A stretch of 64,000 nt of DNA from Oxobacter pfennigii (GTDB taxonomy: Bacteria; Bacillota; Clostridia; Clostridiales; Oxobacteraceae), in NCBI RefSeq assembly GCF_001317355.1, contig NZ_LKET01000027.1:24095-88094 (forward strand), in the 5' to 3' direction. This document shows, one piece after another, positions 33,797 to 42,744 of the stretch; the first letter of the stretch is position 1; each line of letters starts with the position of its first letter. The position numbers and the translations under genes are program-made. The notes beneath the pieces are model-generated. The model had not been told where the DNA came from. It searched no databases and saw only the letters and a list, made by a program, of their open reading frames with translations.

Positions 33797-34900
33797 TTAT
33801 TTAACTGAAAAAATAAAACTGCCCGTTAAGCTCTTTCCCATGTAAATATTATGGTCGGCGTTAACCGGGGCGAATACACATTCTATAATAAAGTCCTTCT
33901 CTTTGTTCATCCGGGGCGGCAGGTTGGATGTCAGGGTGAGATTTATACCGTTCAAGCCGGCAACAGTTGCTTTGCCATAGGTTTTTCCCTCAGGAAGAGT
34001 AATGAGCTTGCTGTCAAACTTCATGCTGTTCACTATGATTTGAGTTCCCAAATCAGGGTATGACGGGATACAGCTGAAATATGCCGACAATTGCGCCTTT
34101 CCGGTGCCGGTATTTTTTATATGGTATACTGCAGTGAATTTGTCTCCAGGTGAGGCGTTCATGATATTAAAAGGGGTGGACTCCTCAAAGATTTGTTTAT
34201 CTATTATGATGGTTTTTTCTTCTTTATTTCGATTCTTATTGTTTGTCTTATTGGGCAATAAAGGGTTTACCCTGTTTAAAATATCAAGTGCGATATTTAA
34301 CGGCATAAAATAATAACCGCTTGGCATTATAGTATTGTATGTCGAAGGAGATAAAAAATTAATAATGTTTTTCTGCGGTGAAATATTGACGGGATAGCCT
34401 GTATTAATGCCTCTTGTTGTTAAATTTAAAGTAGATGTGAGAAAATATGAGAGCAGGTATCTGTCAATGCCCTGTATACGCTCTATAATTAATCCTGACT
34501 CTTTTAATCTATTCTCAATCACTGGCGGTATGCTGTTTATATCTCCGATTATTATTATTTTTGATGGTGAAAGCTTATGTATTTCCTGTACAATCTGCAT
34601 AGAAATATCATTATACCCGCTAAAATATACCGGCACATTAAGCCTTGCAGAAAGTGAGCCTGCAAGCAGGGCATCCGAAAAATTTCTCCAACTTGCCAGT
34701 ATTATATATTGGGATGATATTGAGCCGGCCTGTGATACATTTATGGAGTTATGGAATCTGCCCATACCCAACAAAATATTGAAGGGCAGAGTATTTGCCC
34801 CCGGCATGGCTGCAGCTTTTATATTGCAATACAATAGGCTGTTAAGCAAGATATATGCAGTTGTAATAAAGGTGATATAACGCAGCCTTTTATCCTGCAT
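33797..34900 (-). CDS. Secreted protein with a reduced CWB2 half and a TasA-like beta domain
   Basis: A 367-residue exported protein (signal YITFITTAYILLNSLLYCNIKAAA). The first half resembles a single, worn cell-wall-binding repeat 2: ASWRNFSDALLAGSLSARLNVPVYF, KIIIIGDINSIPPVIENRL and IQGIDRYLLSY match the consensus SGxxFADALAAxxLA, NIIIVGGxxAVSxxVE and RIxGxDRYxTA. The second half (FNIMNASPGDKFTAVYHIKNTGTGKAQLSAYF) resembles the TasA/camelysin region with N-M-x-PGD and KNTGT. It is the last gene of the sipW/TasA group. Start ATG 34900 follows AAAGGAG. Its role is probably as a wall-bound member of that fibre system. Confidence 0.7.
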   Translation of the reverse strand: MQDKRLRYITFITTAYILLNSLLYCNIKAAAMPGANTLPFNILLGMGRFHNSINVSQAGSISSQYIILASWRNFSDALLAGSLSARLNVPVYFSGYNDISMQIVQEIHKLSPSKIIIIGDINSIPPVIENRLKESGLIIERIQGIDRYLLSYFLTSTLNLTTRGINTGYPVNISPQKNIINFLSPSTYNTIMPSGYYFMPLNIALDILNRVNPLLPNKTNNKNRNKEEKTIIIDKQIFEESTPFNIMNASPGDKFTAVYHIKNTGTGKAQLSAYFSCIPSYPDLGTQIIVNSMKFDSKLITLPEGKTYGKATVAGLNGINLTLTSNLPPRMNKEKDFIIECVFAPVNADHNIYMGKSLTGSFIFSVK

Positions 34901-34917
34901 GACTTTTGCTCCTTTAG

Positions 34918-36204
34918 TTAATTATTCCGGCTATTTTGTCTATTTTCATTATTTCCGTCAACCTCTTCGTCATTTACAGGCTGTTCAATGGGGTCATTTA
35001 TAGGATTGCTGTTCTGATTCTCTTCACCAGTCACACCGGCGCCGTTATGTTCCACCTGATTATTTTCCTGACCGCCCTTTAGCGCATCTTCAGCATTCCC
35101 GATTGGATCATCCTGATTATTGCCGCTATTTTGCCCATTTTCGACACCGTCAGTTCCTGCTTCAGCGTTATCATCGCCGTTTTCTGCATCTTCCGTCTCA
35201 TGAGAAGAATTTTCATCATTTTGAACGCTATTTTCTATATCCTGCTGACCAGAATTTTCGACTTCTGTATTTGTTTCCTCCGTTGTATCAATAGTTTCCG
35301 GCAGCTTTTCCCTATTATCCAAATCAAGTCCTGCATTCTGTTCTTTAAGTGAATTTACTTCATCTTCCAAAGAGATAATAACGGCTTCAAGCTCAAATAT
35401 TTTATTCTCTTTATCTGCTATTTCTATTCCCATGCTTTCATTCTCATGGTCCAGCTCCTGAGCTGTATCATATAGTCTATCAACATATTCAATTAAGCCT
35501 GGAGTCAAAGCCTTCAGCAATCTCAATTGTTCTTTTGAAAATGAAAATTCAAACATATCCTCCGAGAATTTTTCATTTACTCCCAATCCGGCTGCAATGT
35601 TATCCACAATATCCTCATCCCAGATGCCGTATCGGACAATATATAACAATAATTCAGTCAGTTCATCGTTAAGGCTGCTGTCCCCTGTAATATTCTCTTC
35701 ATTTTCCAGAGCTTCAATAAAGGAAGCCTTTAAAAAATCACCTTTAAATGTGAAGGCAAGGCCTTCATCGATAAACTCATTTAAATACTTTACTTTTATT
35801 TCACCTGTAAAGTCTTCTTCATTCTGCAAAAGCTCAAGATACTGCCTCAGTGTAACTCTGACTTTAATGGGAACTTCAATGCTGTCAGCAATTCTGACAG
35901 GGTTTAACGGAGACACATATTGGGCAGCTTCTCCTTCAACAGAGAAAAATATCAAAGGGCTGTCAGTTATTTCAGCTGATTTTGCCAGCCGTATCTTATC
36001 GGGATTAATTGTCTCCATATTTATAACCGCTATTATTGAATCTGCCGTTCCTACCTGAACATCCATATTGGCAGAGGCAGCTGACGAAAACCAGGAATAT
36101 ACATTCTGACCGGAGAAAAAAGCAAGGGAGATAAGCACACCGGCTGCTAATATTATGTTTATCCTTATAATTGTCAACATTGATTTGTTATTTACATCTT
36201 TCAA
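34918..36204 (-). CDS. TasA-like surface protein with acidic C-terminal tail
   Basis: A 428-residue exported protein. The N-terminal signal is cut at a SipW-type site: NVYSWFSSAASANMDVQVGTADS resembles the AYFSDxETSxNxFxAGTLDL start of TasA/camelysin proteins. The middle (about 60-250) is unique. A coiled-coil stretch (about 255-300, KENKIFELEAVIISLEDEVNSLKEQ) is followed by a 120-residue low-complexity tail rich in Glu, Asn, Asp and Gln. TTG 36204 is the start, seven bases after GGAGGT. It lies between two other members of the SipW group. The tail may extend through the wall or bind ions. A structural surface fibre or matrix role is inferred. Confidence 0.72.
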   Translation of the reverse strand: MKDVNNKSMLTIIRINIILAAGVLISLAFFSGQNVYSWFSSAASANMDVQVGTADSIIAVINMETINPDKIRLAKSAEITDSPLIFFSVEGEAAQYVSPLNPVRIADSIEVPIKVRVTLRQYLELLQNEEDFTGEIKVKYLNEFIDEGLAFTFKGDFLKASFIEALENEENITGDSSLNDELTELLLYIVRYGIWDEDIVDNIAAGLGVNEKFSEDMFEFSFSKEQLRLLKALTPGLIEYVDRLYDTAQELDHENESMGIEIADKENKIFELEAVIISLEDEVNSLKEQNAGLDLDNREKLPETIDTTEETNTEVENSGQQDIENSVQNDENSSHETEDAENGDDNAEAGTDGVENGQNSGNNQDDPIGNAEDALKGGQENNQVEHNGAGVTGEENQNSNPINDPIEQPVNDEEVDGNNENRQNSRNN

Positions 36205-36301
36205 TATGCTTACCTCCCATCATGGTAATTTATCTTTCTTTCAGATTAATTAATTGATTTTTCGCCGAATCAAACTTCCGTCCGTCAAACCTAATAATTT
36301 T

Positions 36302-37093
36302 CTATCTGTATAATTCAGCGCTGTCTTTTAAATAATCTTCCTGTCCCGCAAGAGCACCATCAGGCAGCTCCAATGCTTCTTCAAAATCATTTAATGCAGC
36401 CTGATTGATTTGTGTTGCTTTAACTATATAACCTAAACTTGCGGATTGTCCTTGTTCTGTTGCCGTGTCTTTATATTTAATTCTGAAGCTTATTTCATAA
36501 TATCCTTTAGCGCCTACGCCTTCCATATCCCACGAGTCTCCGTTTGTCATAAAATCTAACGGGCCTTTGCCTGTTATCCAGTTATAAAGATCTTTAGTAC
36601 CTCCGGCTGCTTCAAACTTTTCTGCCTGGCCGCCTCTAATAAAACAGTCTTGGTTTATTGCGGTACCATAGTAAGGGTCATTATCATCATCTCTATGCTC
36701 CCAGCGGAGAACTTCTTCTCCTCCGTCCTTAAAATACTCTACTTTATAGTCATAAAACTCATAATCCTTAAAAAGATGATAAGAACTATCCTCCGGTTCC
36801 GGACTCATGGTGAACCTGCCAAATATAGCCGCCGGAAGAGTACCTGTATTTTTCACTATGACTTTAAACTCTTCGGTAACATCACCCGGCTGCATATTAG
36901 CAATGTTGAAGTTTATTCTATTTTCTTCATTCTCCAAAACTGTGCTGCCATCGGTGCTTACCGACAAAGTACCTGCCGTGATTACATTTCCTGCACTTGT
37001 CTCAGTACTTGAAAACCATGCATATGAGCCTATCCTAAATCCCAATGCAATAGACCCGATTAGTATCAAACCAAGTAATATTCTTTTTTTCAT
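36302..37093 (-). CDS. TasA/camelysin family surface protein
   Basis: A 263-residue protein of the TasA/CotN/camelysin family: signal MKKRILLGLILIGSIALGF, then GSYAWFSSTETSAGNVITAGTLSVS, the mature-end motif, and FNIANMQPGDVTEEFKVIVKNTGTLPAAIFGRF. These proteins form biofilm matrix fibres and are cleaved by SipW. ATG 37093 has AGGAGG seven bases upstream; an in-frame upstream start would put extra residues before the signal peptide. sipW lies directly upstream in the same direction. This is the clearest substrate of that peptidase here. Confidence 0.85.
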   Translation of the reverse strand: MKKRILLGLILIGSIALGFRIGSYAWFSSTETSAGNVITAGTLSVSTDGSTVLENEENRINFNIANMQPGDVTEEFKVIVKNTGTLPAAIFGRFTMSPEPEDSSYHLFKDYEFYDYKVEYFKDGGEEVLRWEHRDDDNDPYYGTAINQDCFIRGGQAEKFEAAGGTKDLYNWITGKGPLDFMTNGDSWDMEGVGAKGYYEISFRIKYKDTATEQGQSASLGYIVKATQINQAALNDFEEALELPDGALAGQEDYLKDSAELYR

Positions 37094-37219
37094 TGCTGAA
37101 CCTCCTATATTCAAAATATATAACATCATGTTTGTCCTTTAAGTCACTGAATCAAAACTAAAACTGAGCTCCATAAAACATAATTTACTGTGTTGCTACT
37201 TATACAAGCTTTCATATGG

Positions 37220-37786
37220 CTACTCCTTATTCCCTGCATCTGCACTTCTGTTTAATTCCTCACTGCCTGACCAGCTCGAAACACCCTCATCTTTACCTAA
37301 AAACAGAAATATCGCCGGCAGAACTATGAATATAAAAAATCCTGCCCCGCTTCTTATAAAATTAGCAATATACCCTCCGAAAGGTATTCTCAGCATCATT
37401 ACGCCTTCCAGCCTTTCAGGCTGTACGAATTCTCCGTCAAAAGCATTGTTTGCATCACCCTTTGTCAAAAACAAAGGTGCATTGTTATAGTCAATAACAT
37501 CGGCCACTCTATGGGTGACGTAGATATCGTTGTCCACATTATAGGTAATGATGTCTCCTATTTTTATATTTGAAGCTTTTGTTTCCCGGGAAATTATCAT
37601 ATCACCGGCATGAATTGCCGGATGCATACTGTCAGACAGGATGGCCAAAAACCCGAAGCCAAAAACCTTTGGAATGCGTCCCGGATTTTTTATGTTAGAA
37701 ATAATCTGAAATAAAGATAGGAATATAACCGTCAATAACAACAAACTCAGTAAATTTGCTGCCCATTTTTTAATTTTTTTTGGCAT
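37220..37786 (-). CDS. sipW: SipW-type (ER-type) signal peptidase I
   Basis: A 188-residue membrane signal peptidase. The catalytic serine is in FLAILSDSMHPAIHAGDMI, and the second catalytic position is the His of YVTHRVADV rather than Lys, which marks the ER/SipW type. GDANNAFDGEFVQPERLEGVM is the third conserved box. There is one helix at each end (LLSLLLLTVIFLSLFQII and FIFIVLPAIFLFLG). It heads the group of TasA-like genes and should process them, as SipW does TasA in Bacillus. ATG 37786 is preceded by GAGGAAAG. Confidence 0.92.
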   Translation of the reverse strand: MPKKIKKWAANLLSLLLLTVIFLSLFQIISNIKNPGRIPKVFGFGFLAILSDSMHPAIHAGDMIISRETKASNIKIGDIITYNVDNDIYVTHRVADVIDYNNAPLFLTKGDANNAFDGEFVQPERLEGVMMLRIPFGGYIANFIRSGAGFFIFIVLPAIFLFLGKDEGVSSWSGSEELNRSADAGNKE

Positions 37787-38002
37787 CTTTCCTCCTCTTC
37801 TCTTAATATTATTAAATAGAGGTATTTGTCCACTTCAAAGAGCATATGCCCCTTCTATCTGTCCATTATTTTCCATTTAGAAAGATGTTATACATAGAAA
37901 ACAAAATATTTTTACATAACTGTGCAGGCCTGAAAAAATGTATAAATTAATACTCAAGTGGAGATAAATCTAAGAGCAGCTAATTGTGCAGGAGGTAAAA
38001 AT

Positions 38003-38131
38003 ATGCTGAAAACCATATTTATTGCCATAATAAGCGGCAGCTTCGGGTTTTTGCTGTGTGCCCTTCTTACAGCATCAAAAAATGCTGAAAGATATATGGA
38101 GGAAGACGTTAAGAAAAACAATAAAATATGA
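38003..38131 (+). CDS. Small single-helix membrane protein (42 residues)
   Basis: A short gene with a strong ribosome site (GGAGGT, seven bases before ATG 38003). The product has one membrane helix (TIFIAIISGSFGFLLCALLTAS) and a charged tail (KNAERYMEEDVKKNNKI). It resembles DUF3789-type microproteins and the 38-residue protein at 46897-47013: both have a helix followed by (C)x-L-x-AS-x-x-A-x-R. A terminator follows directly. Function unknown. It lies between the sipW group and the polysaccharide regulators, divergent from sipW. Confidence 0.72.
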   Translation: MLKTIFIAIISGSFGFLLCALLTASKNAERYMEEDVKKNNKI

Positions 38132-38154
38132 ATGCCTGCCGTATCCTTGAAAAT

Positions 38155-38192
38155 TAAAAAAGCTTTCCTTATTTTTAAAGAAAGCTTTTTGC
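38155..38192. terminator. Bidirectional terminator between two small genes
   Basis: AAAAAGCTTTC / GAAAGCTTTTT hairpin with an 11-12-base loop, A-run before and T-run after, between convergent small genes. Confidence 0.75.
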
Positions 38193-38211
38193 ATTTCAAG
38201 TCATTTCAAAT

Positions 38212-38391
38212 TTATTCATTTATAACGGAATGCAATTTGTTTGAATACTCGGATATAATCCTATCTATATTTTCTTTAGTCAATTCGGATTTTTTTAATT
38301 CCCTGCCGTGAAACATACGATATAGTTCCTTGGCATAATCAATTTGCGACTGTGTCGGCCCATCCGGCTTTTTTCTGGTACCAAAAAACAT
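38212..38391 (-). CDS. Small charged protein of unknown function (59 residues)
   Basis: ATG 38391 follows GAGGAGGATG by a few bases and opens a 59-residue frame beginning MFFGTRKKPDGPTQSQIDYA and continuing KELYRMFHGRELKKSELTKE with a helical, charged C-terminus. No membrane helix or metal motif is seen. Ribosome site, codon use and a closing terminator make it a likely real gene. It is not recognised as any family. It is divergent from the polysaccharide regulatory genes. Confidence 0.62.
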   Translation of the reverse strand: MFFGTRKKPDGPTQSQIDYAKELYRMFHGRELKKSELTKENIDRIISEYSNKLHSVINE

Positions 38392-38592
38392 TTTTCATCC
38401 TCCTCAAGCAGTTATTTATCATTTGTAAAACAGTTAAATCTAAAATCGTATAAATAATATTCTTTTAATTAAACTTTCAATTAAACTTTTAATATAATTT
38501 ATATTCCATTATAACATCTTTCGTCATATTTTCCATATATTTTATATGTTTTGTCAGCTTATCTAAAAAAATTTTTCAGTAAATGCTAATAC

Positions 38593-38621
38593 TTGGAGAC
38601 TCCAACTTTATCTGGTAGAAT
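38593..38621 (+). promoter_or_regulatory. Promoter with palindrome over the -35, before the tyrosine phosphatase gene
   Basis: TTGGAG (38593-38598) and an extended -10 TGGTAGAAT (38613-38621) have a 17-base spacing. The -35 is part of the perfect palindrome TTGGAGACTCCAA (38593-38605), a possible repressor site. The 355-base gap 38392-38746 is otherwise AT-rich with no gene seen. Confidence 0.5.
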
Positions 38622-38746
38622 ATAATTAACGGCATAAAAAAAATATATGGAATACCATTTAAAATATCTGATTATCACTTCTATATTAGTCTGTTCGACA
38701 AAACTAAAGTTAAAATGCTTGAATGATTTAAAAGAGAGGAAAAATA

Positions 38747-39523
38747 ATGTACGATATCCATTGCCACATACTCCCCGATATTGATGACGGAGCAGATGAC
38801 ATAAATGACAGCCGGCAGTTGTGCACCATAGCAGTAAATCAGGGAATAAACACAATTATTGCAACACCTCATTTTGTTGAAAATGAAATGGAAAGCGACA
38901 AAAATGAAGTTATTGAAAAGACATCTCTTTTAAATGAGGACTGCATAAAAAGAGATGTCAGCCTGACGATACTGACCGGAATGGAAATTTATTTTTCACC
39001 GAATATTGTGGAATTGTATGAAAAAGGAGTCTTATTGACCCTTAACAACACTAAATATATTTTGATTGAGCTTCCCATGTACTCACAATTGCCTCCTTAT
39101 TTTGAAGATGTAATCTTTCATTTGAAAATAAAGGGATTGATTCCCGTCCTGGCCCATCCTGAAAGATATAAATGCGTCATAGAGGAGCCCAACCTTGTCT
39201 GTGATTTTATTGAAAGCGGCTGCGTTATTCAGGTGAACTGCGGAAGTATTGACGGTATGTTCGGCAAAACCGTTCAAAAGACAGCCCACACATTATTAAA
39301 ACATAACATGGTTCATATAATAGCCAGCGATAACCATTCAATCAGCAAAAGAGTATCATTTTTAGGTAATACTTTTAATACGGTATCTGAGAAGTACGGG
39401 CACGGTTTTACTGATAATCTGTTTATAAACAACCCTTTAAAAATAATAAAGGGAGAGACAATTGAAACAGGAAAAGCCGTAAAAATCAAAAAAAATTTAT
39501 TTAAATTTTGGCACGTCAAATAA
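38747..39523 (+). CDS. CpsB/CapC-type PHP tyrosine-protein phosphatase
   Basis: A 258-residue manganese-dependent phosphatase of the PHP fold that dephosphorylates the partner tyrosine kinase in exopolysaccharide control. Metal motifs are MYDIHCHILPDIDDGADD at the N-terminus, ATPHFVE, GMEIYF, VLAHPERY and IIASDNHS. ATG 38747 is preceded by AGAGAGGA. Next downstream are a chain-length/adaptor protein and the kinase CpsD/CapB type, so the full phosphorelay is present. No glycosyltransferase, polymerase or flippase gene follows. Confidence 0.92.
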   Translation: MYDIHCHILPDIDDGADDINDSRQLCTIAVNQGINTIIATPHFVENEMESDKNEVIEKTSLLNEDCIKRDVSLTILTGMEIYFSPNIVELYEKGVLLTLNNTKYILIELPMYSQLPPYFEDVIFHLKIKGLIPVLAHPERYKCVIEEPNLVCDFIESGCVIQVNCGSIDGMFGKTVQKTAHTLLKHNMVHIIASDNHSISKRVSFLGNTFNTVSEKYGHGFTDNLFINNPLKIIKGETIETGKAVKIKKNLFKFWHVK

Positions 39524-39601
39524 AGCTATATAACACGATTGCCCACTCTCAGCCGGGACTTCCTATTTATGATTTACTGATGCTTACAGAATTTTATTTC
39601 G

Positions 39602-39630
39602 TTGATTAACATTATTTATTATAGTAAAAT
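39602..39630 (+). promoter_or_regulatory. Probable promoter of the adaptor/tyrosine kinase pair
   Basis: -35 TTGATT (39602-39607), 17 bases, -10 TAAAAT (39625-39630), about 70 bases upstream of the adaptor start. It suggests the kinase pair can be made apart from the phosphatase. Confidence 0.5.
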
Positions 39631-39702
39631 ATGTAATGTATATATATTCAAAAAAATATATTTGTTGCCTGCGTAAATAATACAGAATGAGAGGATAAAA
39701 AA

Positions 39703-40374
39703 ATGGAGTTACTGGAATATCTGCATATCATTCGTAAACGTATATGGATAATTATTTTGGTAACACTGATTGCTGCATTAGCAAGCGGACTTGTAAGCAT
39801 ATTTTTATTAAATCCAGTGTATGAAGCAAAAGCCACCATGATAATTGGACGAACTCCCAATAATGACAACGAGCGGATGCAGTATAATGACGTTTTAATG
39901 TATCAGAGACTTGTAAAAACATATGCTGAAATAATAAAAAGCAGGCTTGTAGCCGATAAAGCCTTATCGCAATTAAAATATGACATGACATCGAACGAGC
40001 TTCAGAAAAACCTCACGGTTTTAACAAAAGGCGATACACAAATACTTGAATTATCAGTGCAGGATGAAAATCCTGAAACAGCAATGATGCTTGCAAATAC
40101 CATTGCAAGAGTATTCGAAGAAAATGCACGGGAAATGATGAATGCAGACGATGTGAAAATCATGGATTATGCACTGATGCCCACATCACCTGTCAAGCCA
40201 AGGATACTTCTGAATATAGCAATTGCCGCCTTTGTAGGGCTGATGTTATCCCTCGGAATTTCATTTTTATTGGAATATTTGGATAACACCATAAAGACAG
40301 AAAGCGATATTGAAAGATATCTTGGAATAACGGTTTTAGCAAGCATACCATATATAGATTCAAAGGAGAAATAG
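39703..40374 (+). CDS. Wzz/YwqC-type chain-length and kinase-activating membrane protein
   Basis: A 223-residue polysaccharide co-polymerase protein with two membrane helices: IWIIILVTLIAALASGLVSIF near the N-terminus and ILLNIAIAAFVGLMLSLGISF near residue 170-190. The extracytoplasmic part and the Pro-rich PTSPVKPRILLN before helix 2 are typical of the Wzz domain. In Firmicutes it docks with and activates the separate cytoplasmic tyrosine kinase, encoded two bases downstream. The family sets polymer length and recruits the export machinery. Confidence 0.92.
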   Translation: MELLEYLHIIRKRIWIIILVTLIAALASGLVSIFLLNPVYEAKATMIIGRTPNNDNERMQYNDVLMYQRLVKTYAEIIKSRLVADKALSQLKYDMTSNELQKNLTVLTKGDTQILELSVQDENPETAMMLANTIARVFEENAREMMNADDVKIMDYALMPTSPVKPRILLNIAIAAFVGLMLSLGISFLLEYLDNTIKTESDIERYLGITVLASIPYIDSKEK

Positions 40375-40376
40375 CC

Positions 40377-41081
40377 ATGGATTCCAGACTCTTCGCCTAC
40401 AACGACCCTAAATCCCCTATTTCGGAGATTTTCAGGACACTGAGAACAAATATAAAATTCACTTCCTTTGACAAGAACGTAAAAACAATTGTCTTTACCA
40501 GCACAGGCCCAAACGAAGGCAAAAGTACAATAATTTCAAATCTTGCAGTAACACTGTCCCAGGCAGGAAACAAAGTGCTTTTAATGGAAGGCGACTTAAG
40601 AAACCCTACCGTCCACAAAATGTTTTCTCTCCCCAATGATTACGGTATCACCAATATGCTTATAGGCGGCAGCGATCATGAAAATTTCATACATAAAACC
40701 GATATAGAAAAGCTTGATGTATTGCCGTGCGGCCCCAAGCCTCCCAATCCGGCTGAACTTTTAGGCTCCAATAAAATGAAGTCCATACTGGACGGACTTA
40801 AGGAATACTACGATTATATTTTAATCGATGCTCCGCCTGTGATCGTCGTTACCGACGGCGCCCTTTTGGCATCCATCAGCGATGGTACCATACTTGTTAT
40901 TGCTTCCGGAGAAGCCACTATAGAAAGTGTATTAAAAGCCAGGGACCTTTTAGTTAACGTAAAGGCAGATATAATAGGGACGGTTCTCAATAAATATAAG
41001 AGCACATCTCCCGGAAACTATTATTACAGATATGGATATTATTACACCGACAGAAACAGAAGCAAAACAAAAGATATTTAG
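40377..41081 (+). CDS. CpsD/CapB-type bacterial tyrosine kinase
   Basis: A 234-residue BY-kinase. Walker A is STGPNEGKSTIISNLA, Walker A' is VLLMEGDLRNPTVHK, and Walker B is YDYILIDAPPVIVVTD. The C-terminus carries the tyrosine cluster NYYYRYGYYYTDRN that is autophosphorylated. The SD AAGGAG lies at the end of the adaptor gene. It regulates exopolysaccharide assembly with the phosphatase and adaptor upstream. A terminator follows and the polymer-making genes are absent, so the targets must be elsewhere or non-polysaccharide. Confidence 0.94.
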   Translation: MDSRLFAYNDPKSPISEIFRTLRTNIKFTSFDKNVKTIVFTSTGPNEGKSTIISNLAVTLSQAGNKVLLMEGDLRNPTVHKMFSLPNDYGITNMLIGGSDHENFIHKTDIEKLDVLPCGPKPPNPAELLGSNKMKSILDGLKEYYDYILIDAPPVIVVTDGALLASISDGTILVIASGEATIESVLKARDLLVNVKADIIGTVLNKYKSTSPGNYYYRYGYYYTDRNRSKTKDI

Positions 41082-41107
41082 ATTGCATATATATCGAACA
41101 TATTTTA

Positions 41108-41148
41108 AAATCCGGCTCAGGATAACCCCAGGCCGGACTTTGTTTTTT
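41108..41148. terminator. Terminator after the tyrosine kinase gene
   Basis: TCCGGC / GCCGGA arms (41111-41116, 41132-41137) with flanking AAAA and CTTTGTTTTTT. It stands between convergent genes. Confidence 0.7.
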
Positions 41149-42658
41149 AAAGTTCTAAATTAATTCTTACGGTATTCACTTCTTCGCCATCAATTTCGAG
41201 TATGCCTCTTATCGTAACACTGTCTACTATTGACCTTAAGGATCCTAATAACACCCCGTTATTGCCGCTTGTAAAATCCAATATGCTGTCTATATCAAGC
41301 CTGCGTGATGTATTTTTGCGAAGTGTCGTGGTATACTCACTATCCCATAAATCATCGCCTTCATATAATACGCCGGTTATTTTTATAGCACAATTATTAT
41401 CGGCAGTAACTTCTATATATTTTATCCGGACATTATCGCCAAATCTGCTTAAGTCAAATGTATCGCCATCCTCGTTAAGGAGGGTCTCACCGTCATAGCT
41501 TATAACCTTTATGTTAGTGATATCGGCAGTTTGTGCAGCAGGTGCTCCTCCGCCTCCTCCACCGCCGCCCGCCGGAGGCGTAACTGCCGGTGTGGGAGTT
41601 GGTGTCGGTGTTACCACAGGTGTTGGGGTAATCACAGGCGCCTGTGATGCATTATTTATAACAGCCACTAGTCCTTCAATAACTGTAACAGGCATAACCG
41701 CTTCTCCGCCTAAGGCTGTGACTGTGGATTCGCCGGTAACCCTTGTCTTTAAAAAGTCCGCTGTAACAGCTGGCAGCACGCCATTGGCAAGTATTAAAGG
41801 TGAGGCTGTCTGCGCTGCCAATACTGCTCCCGACAGTGCATCGGCAAACTCATCTCCGTTTGGCCCGTCACCTACTGCCGTAAATATGTTTGAGAAATTT
41901 AAGCTGCCGGCAAATTCCTGCATTACAAGGACATTTGTCTCATACCTGTCAATGCCTCCTAATCTTTTAAAACCAGGCACAGTGTACATGACGCCGTCAG
42001 ATATTACACCATTGCCGCCTATCAAATATGTATTAGTAACTCCGTTATTTATGATATACTGCCTTGCTCCTTCCGGAAGGCTGTCCTTCATCGTCAATAG
42101 TATGGGCATTCCCATATTTGCTGCAATTGCGGAAACTGATAATGCATCAGGAAAGTTTTCTCCTGTTGCCAGTACCACCTTAGTGCTTGTACCAACTTTT
42201 TCAGCTATCTTTGCAGATGTTTCATATCTATCGCTTCCCCATATACGTTCCATGTGTGAAATTCCTGCGGTAAAAATAGTGCTTTCAACATTTTGTGAAA
42301 CTGCCCCTGTACCGCCTACAATAATAATATTCTTAACTTTAAGCCTTTTTAATTCTTCAAGTGTATCCGCACCCAAACTATCCGTCATGGTTAAAAGTAT
42401 GGGAGCATTATATTTTTTAGCCAATGGCCCTGCGCATAAAGCATCGGCAAAATCATCTCCCCTGGCAATTACCGCATAGTCCGAACCATCAGGCCACCCT
42501 TTTTGTGAAATGGATACTGCCGTTTTATACCTGTCGCTGCCTGATAACCTCTCCGGCACTCTTATCTGTCCTAGAGCACTTTTAGGTAAACATATCTGCA
42601 AAAGCAAAATGCATACAGCCAGAATAAACGCAGATACCGCTTTTCTGTTTTTTATCAT
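41147..42658 (-). CDS. Cell-wall-binding repeat 2 (CWB2) surface protein
   Basis: A 503-residue exported protein: signal NRKAVSAFILAVCILLLQICLPKSALG, three CWB2 repeats (each with R-x-x-G-x-DRY-x-TA, FADALxAGPLA and IIIVGGTGAVS, about residues 35-330), a Thr/Pro linker (TPTPVVTPTPTPTP) followed by a run of Gly, and a C-terminal beta domain (about 380-503) not recognised. CWB2 domains hold proteins on the wall by binding anionic polymers such as PSII in C. difficile. ATG 42658 has AAGGAG seven bases before it. It is a close relative of the next CWB2 protein in its first 330 residues; the C-terminal parts are unrelated, so only the anchor is shared. Confidence 0.9.
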   Translation of the reverse strand: MIKNRKAVSAFILAVCILLLQICLPKSALGQIRVPERLSGSDRYKTAVSISQKGWPDGSDYAVIARGDDFADALCAGPLAKKYNAPILLTMTDSLGADTLEELKRLKVKNIIIVGGTGAVSQNVESTIFTAGISHMERIWGSDRYETSAKIAEKVGTSTKVVLATGENFPDALSVSAIAANMGMPILLTMKDSLPEGARQYIINNGVTNTYLIGGNGVISDGVMYTVPGFKRLGGIDRYETNVLVMQEFAGSLNFSNIFTAVGDGPNGDEFADALSGAVLAAQTASPLILANGVLPAVTADFLKTRVTGESTVTALGGEAVMPVTVIEGLVAVINNASQAPVITPTPVVTPTPTPTPAVTPPAGGGGGGGGAPAAQTADITNIKVISYDGETLLNEDGDTFDLSRFGDNVRIKYIEVTADNNCAIKITGVLYEGDDLWDSEYTTTLRKNTSRRLDIDSILDFTSGNNGVLLGSLRSIVDSVTIRGILEIDGEEVNTVRINLEL

Positions 42659-42680
42659 ACTATCGCTCCTTTTGTGTATT

Positions 42681-42717
42681 TTATCAATGATGTAACCTTG
42701 TAATTCCCATTGATAAT
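42681..42717. repeat. Inverted repeat in the leader of the CWB2 gene
   Basis: TTATCAATG and CATTGATAA are exact complements 19 bases apart, between the promoter and ribosome site. It may be an operator or leader hairpin. Confidence 0.45.
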
Positions 42718-42744
42718 CCCCTTTTAAAAACACTTATAAATATA

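Noticed and set aside
37787..38002. Class II c-di-GMP riboswitch upstream of the 42-residue microprotein
   Set aside because: Looked for because of the riboswitch at its relative; conserved class I or class II elements are not present.
41511..42479. 322-residue open frame on the plus strand opposite the CWB2 gene
   Set aside because: Antisense shadow of a real, repeat-rich gene; composition is biased, no ribosome site and no family resemblance.
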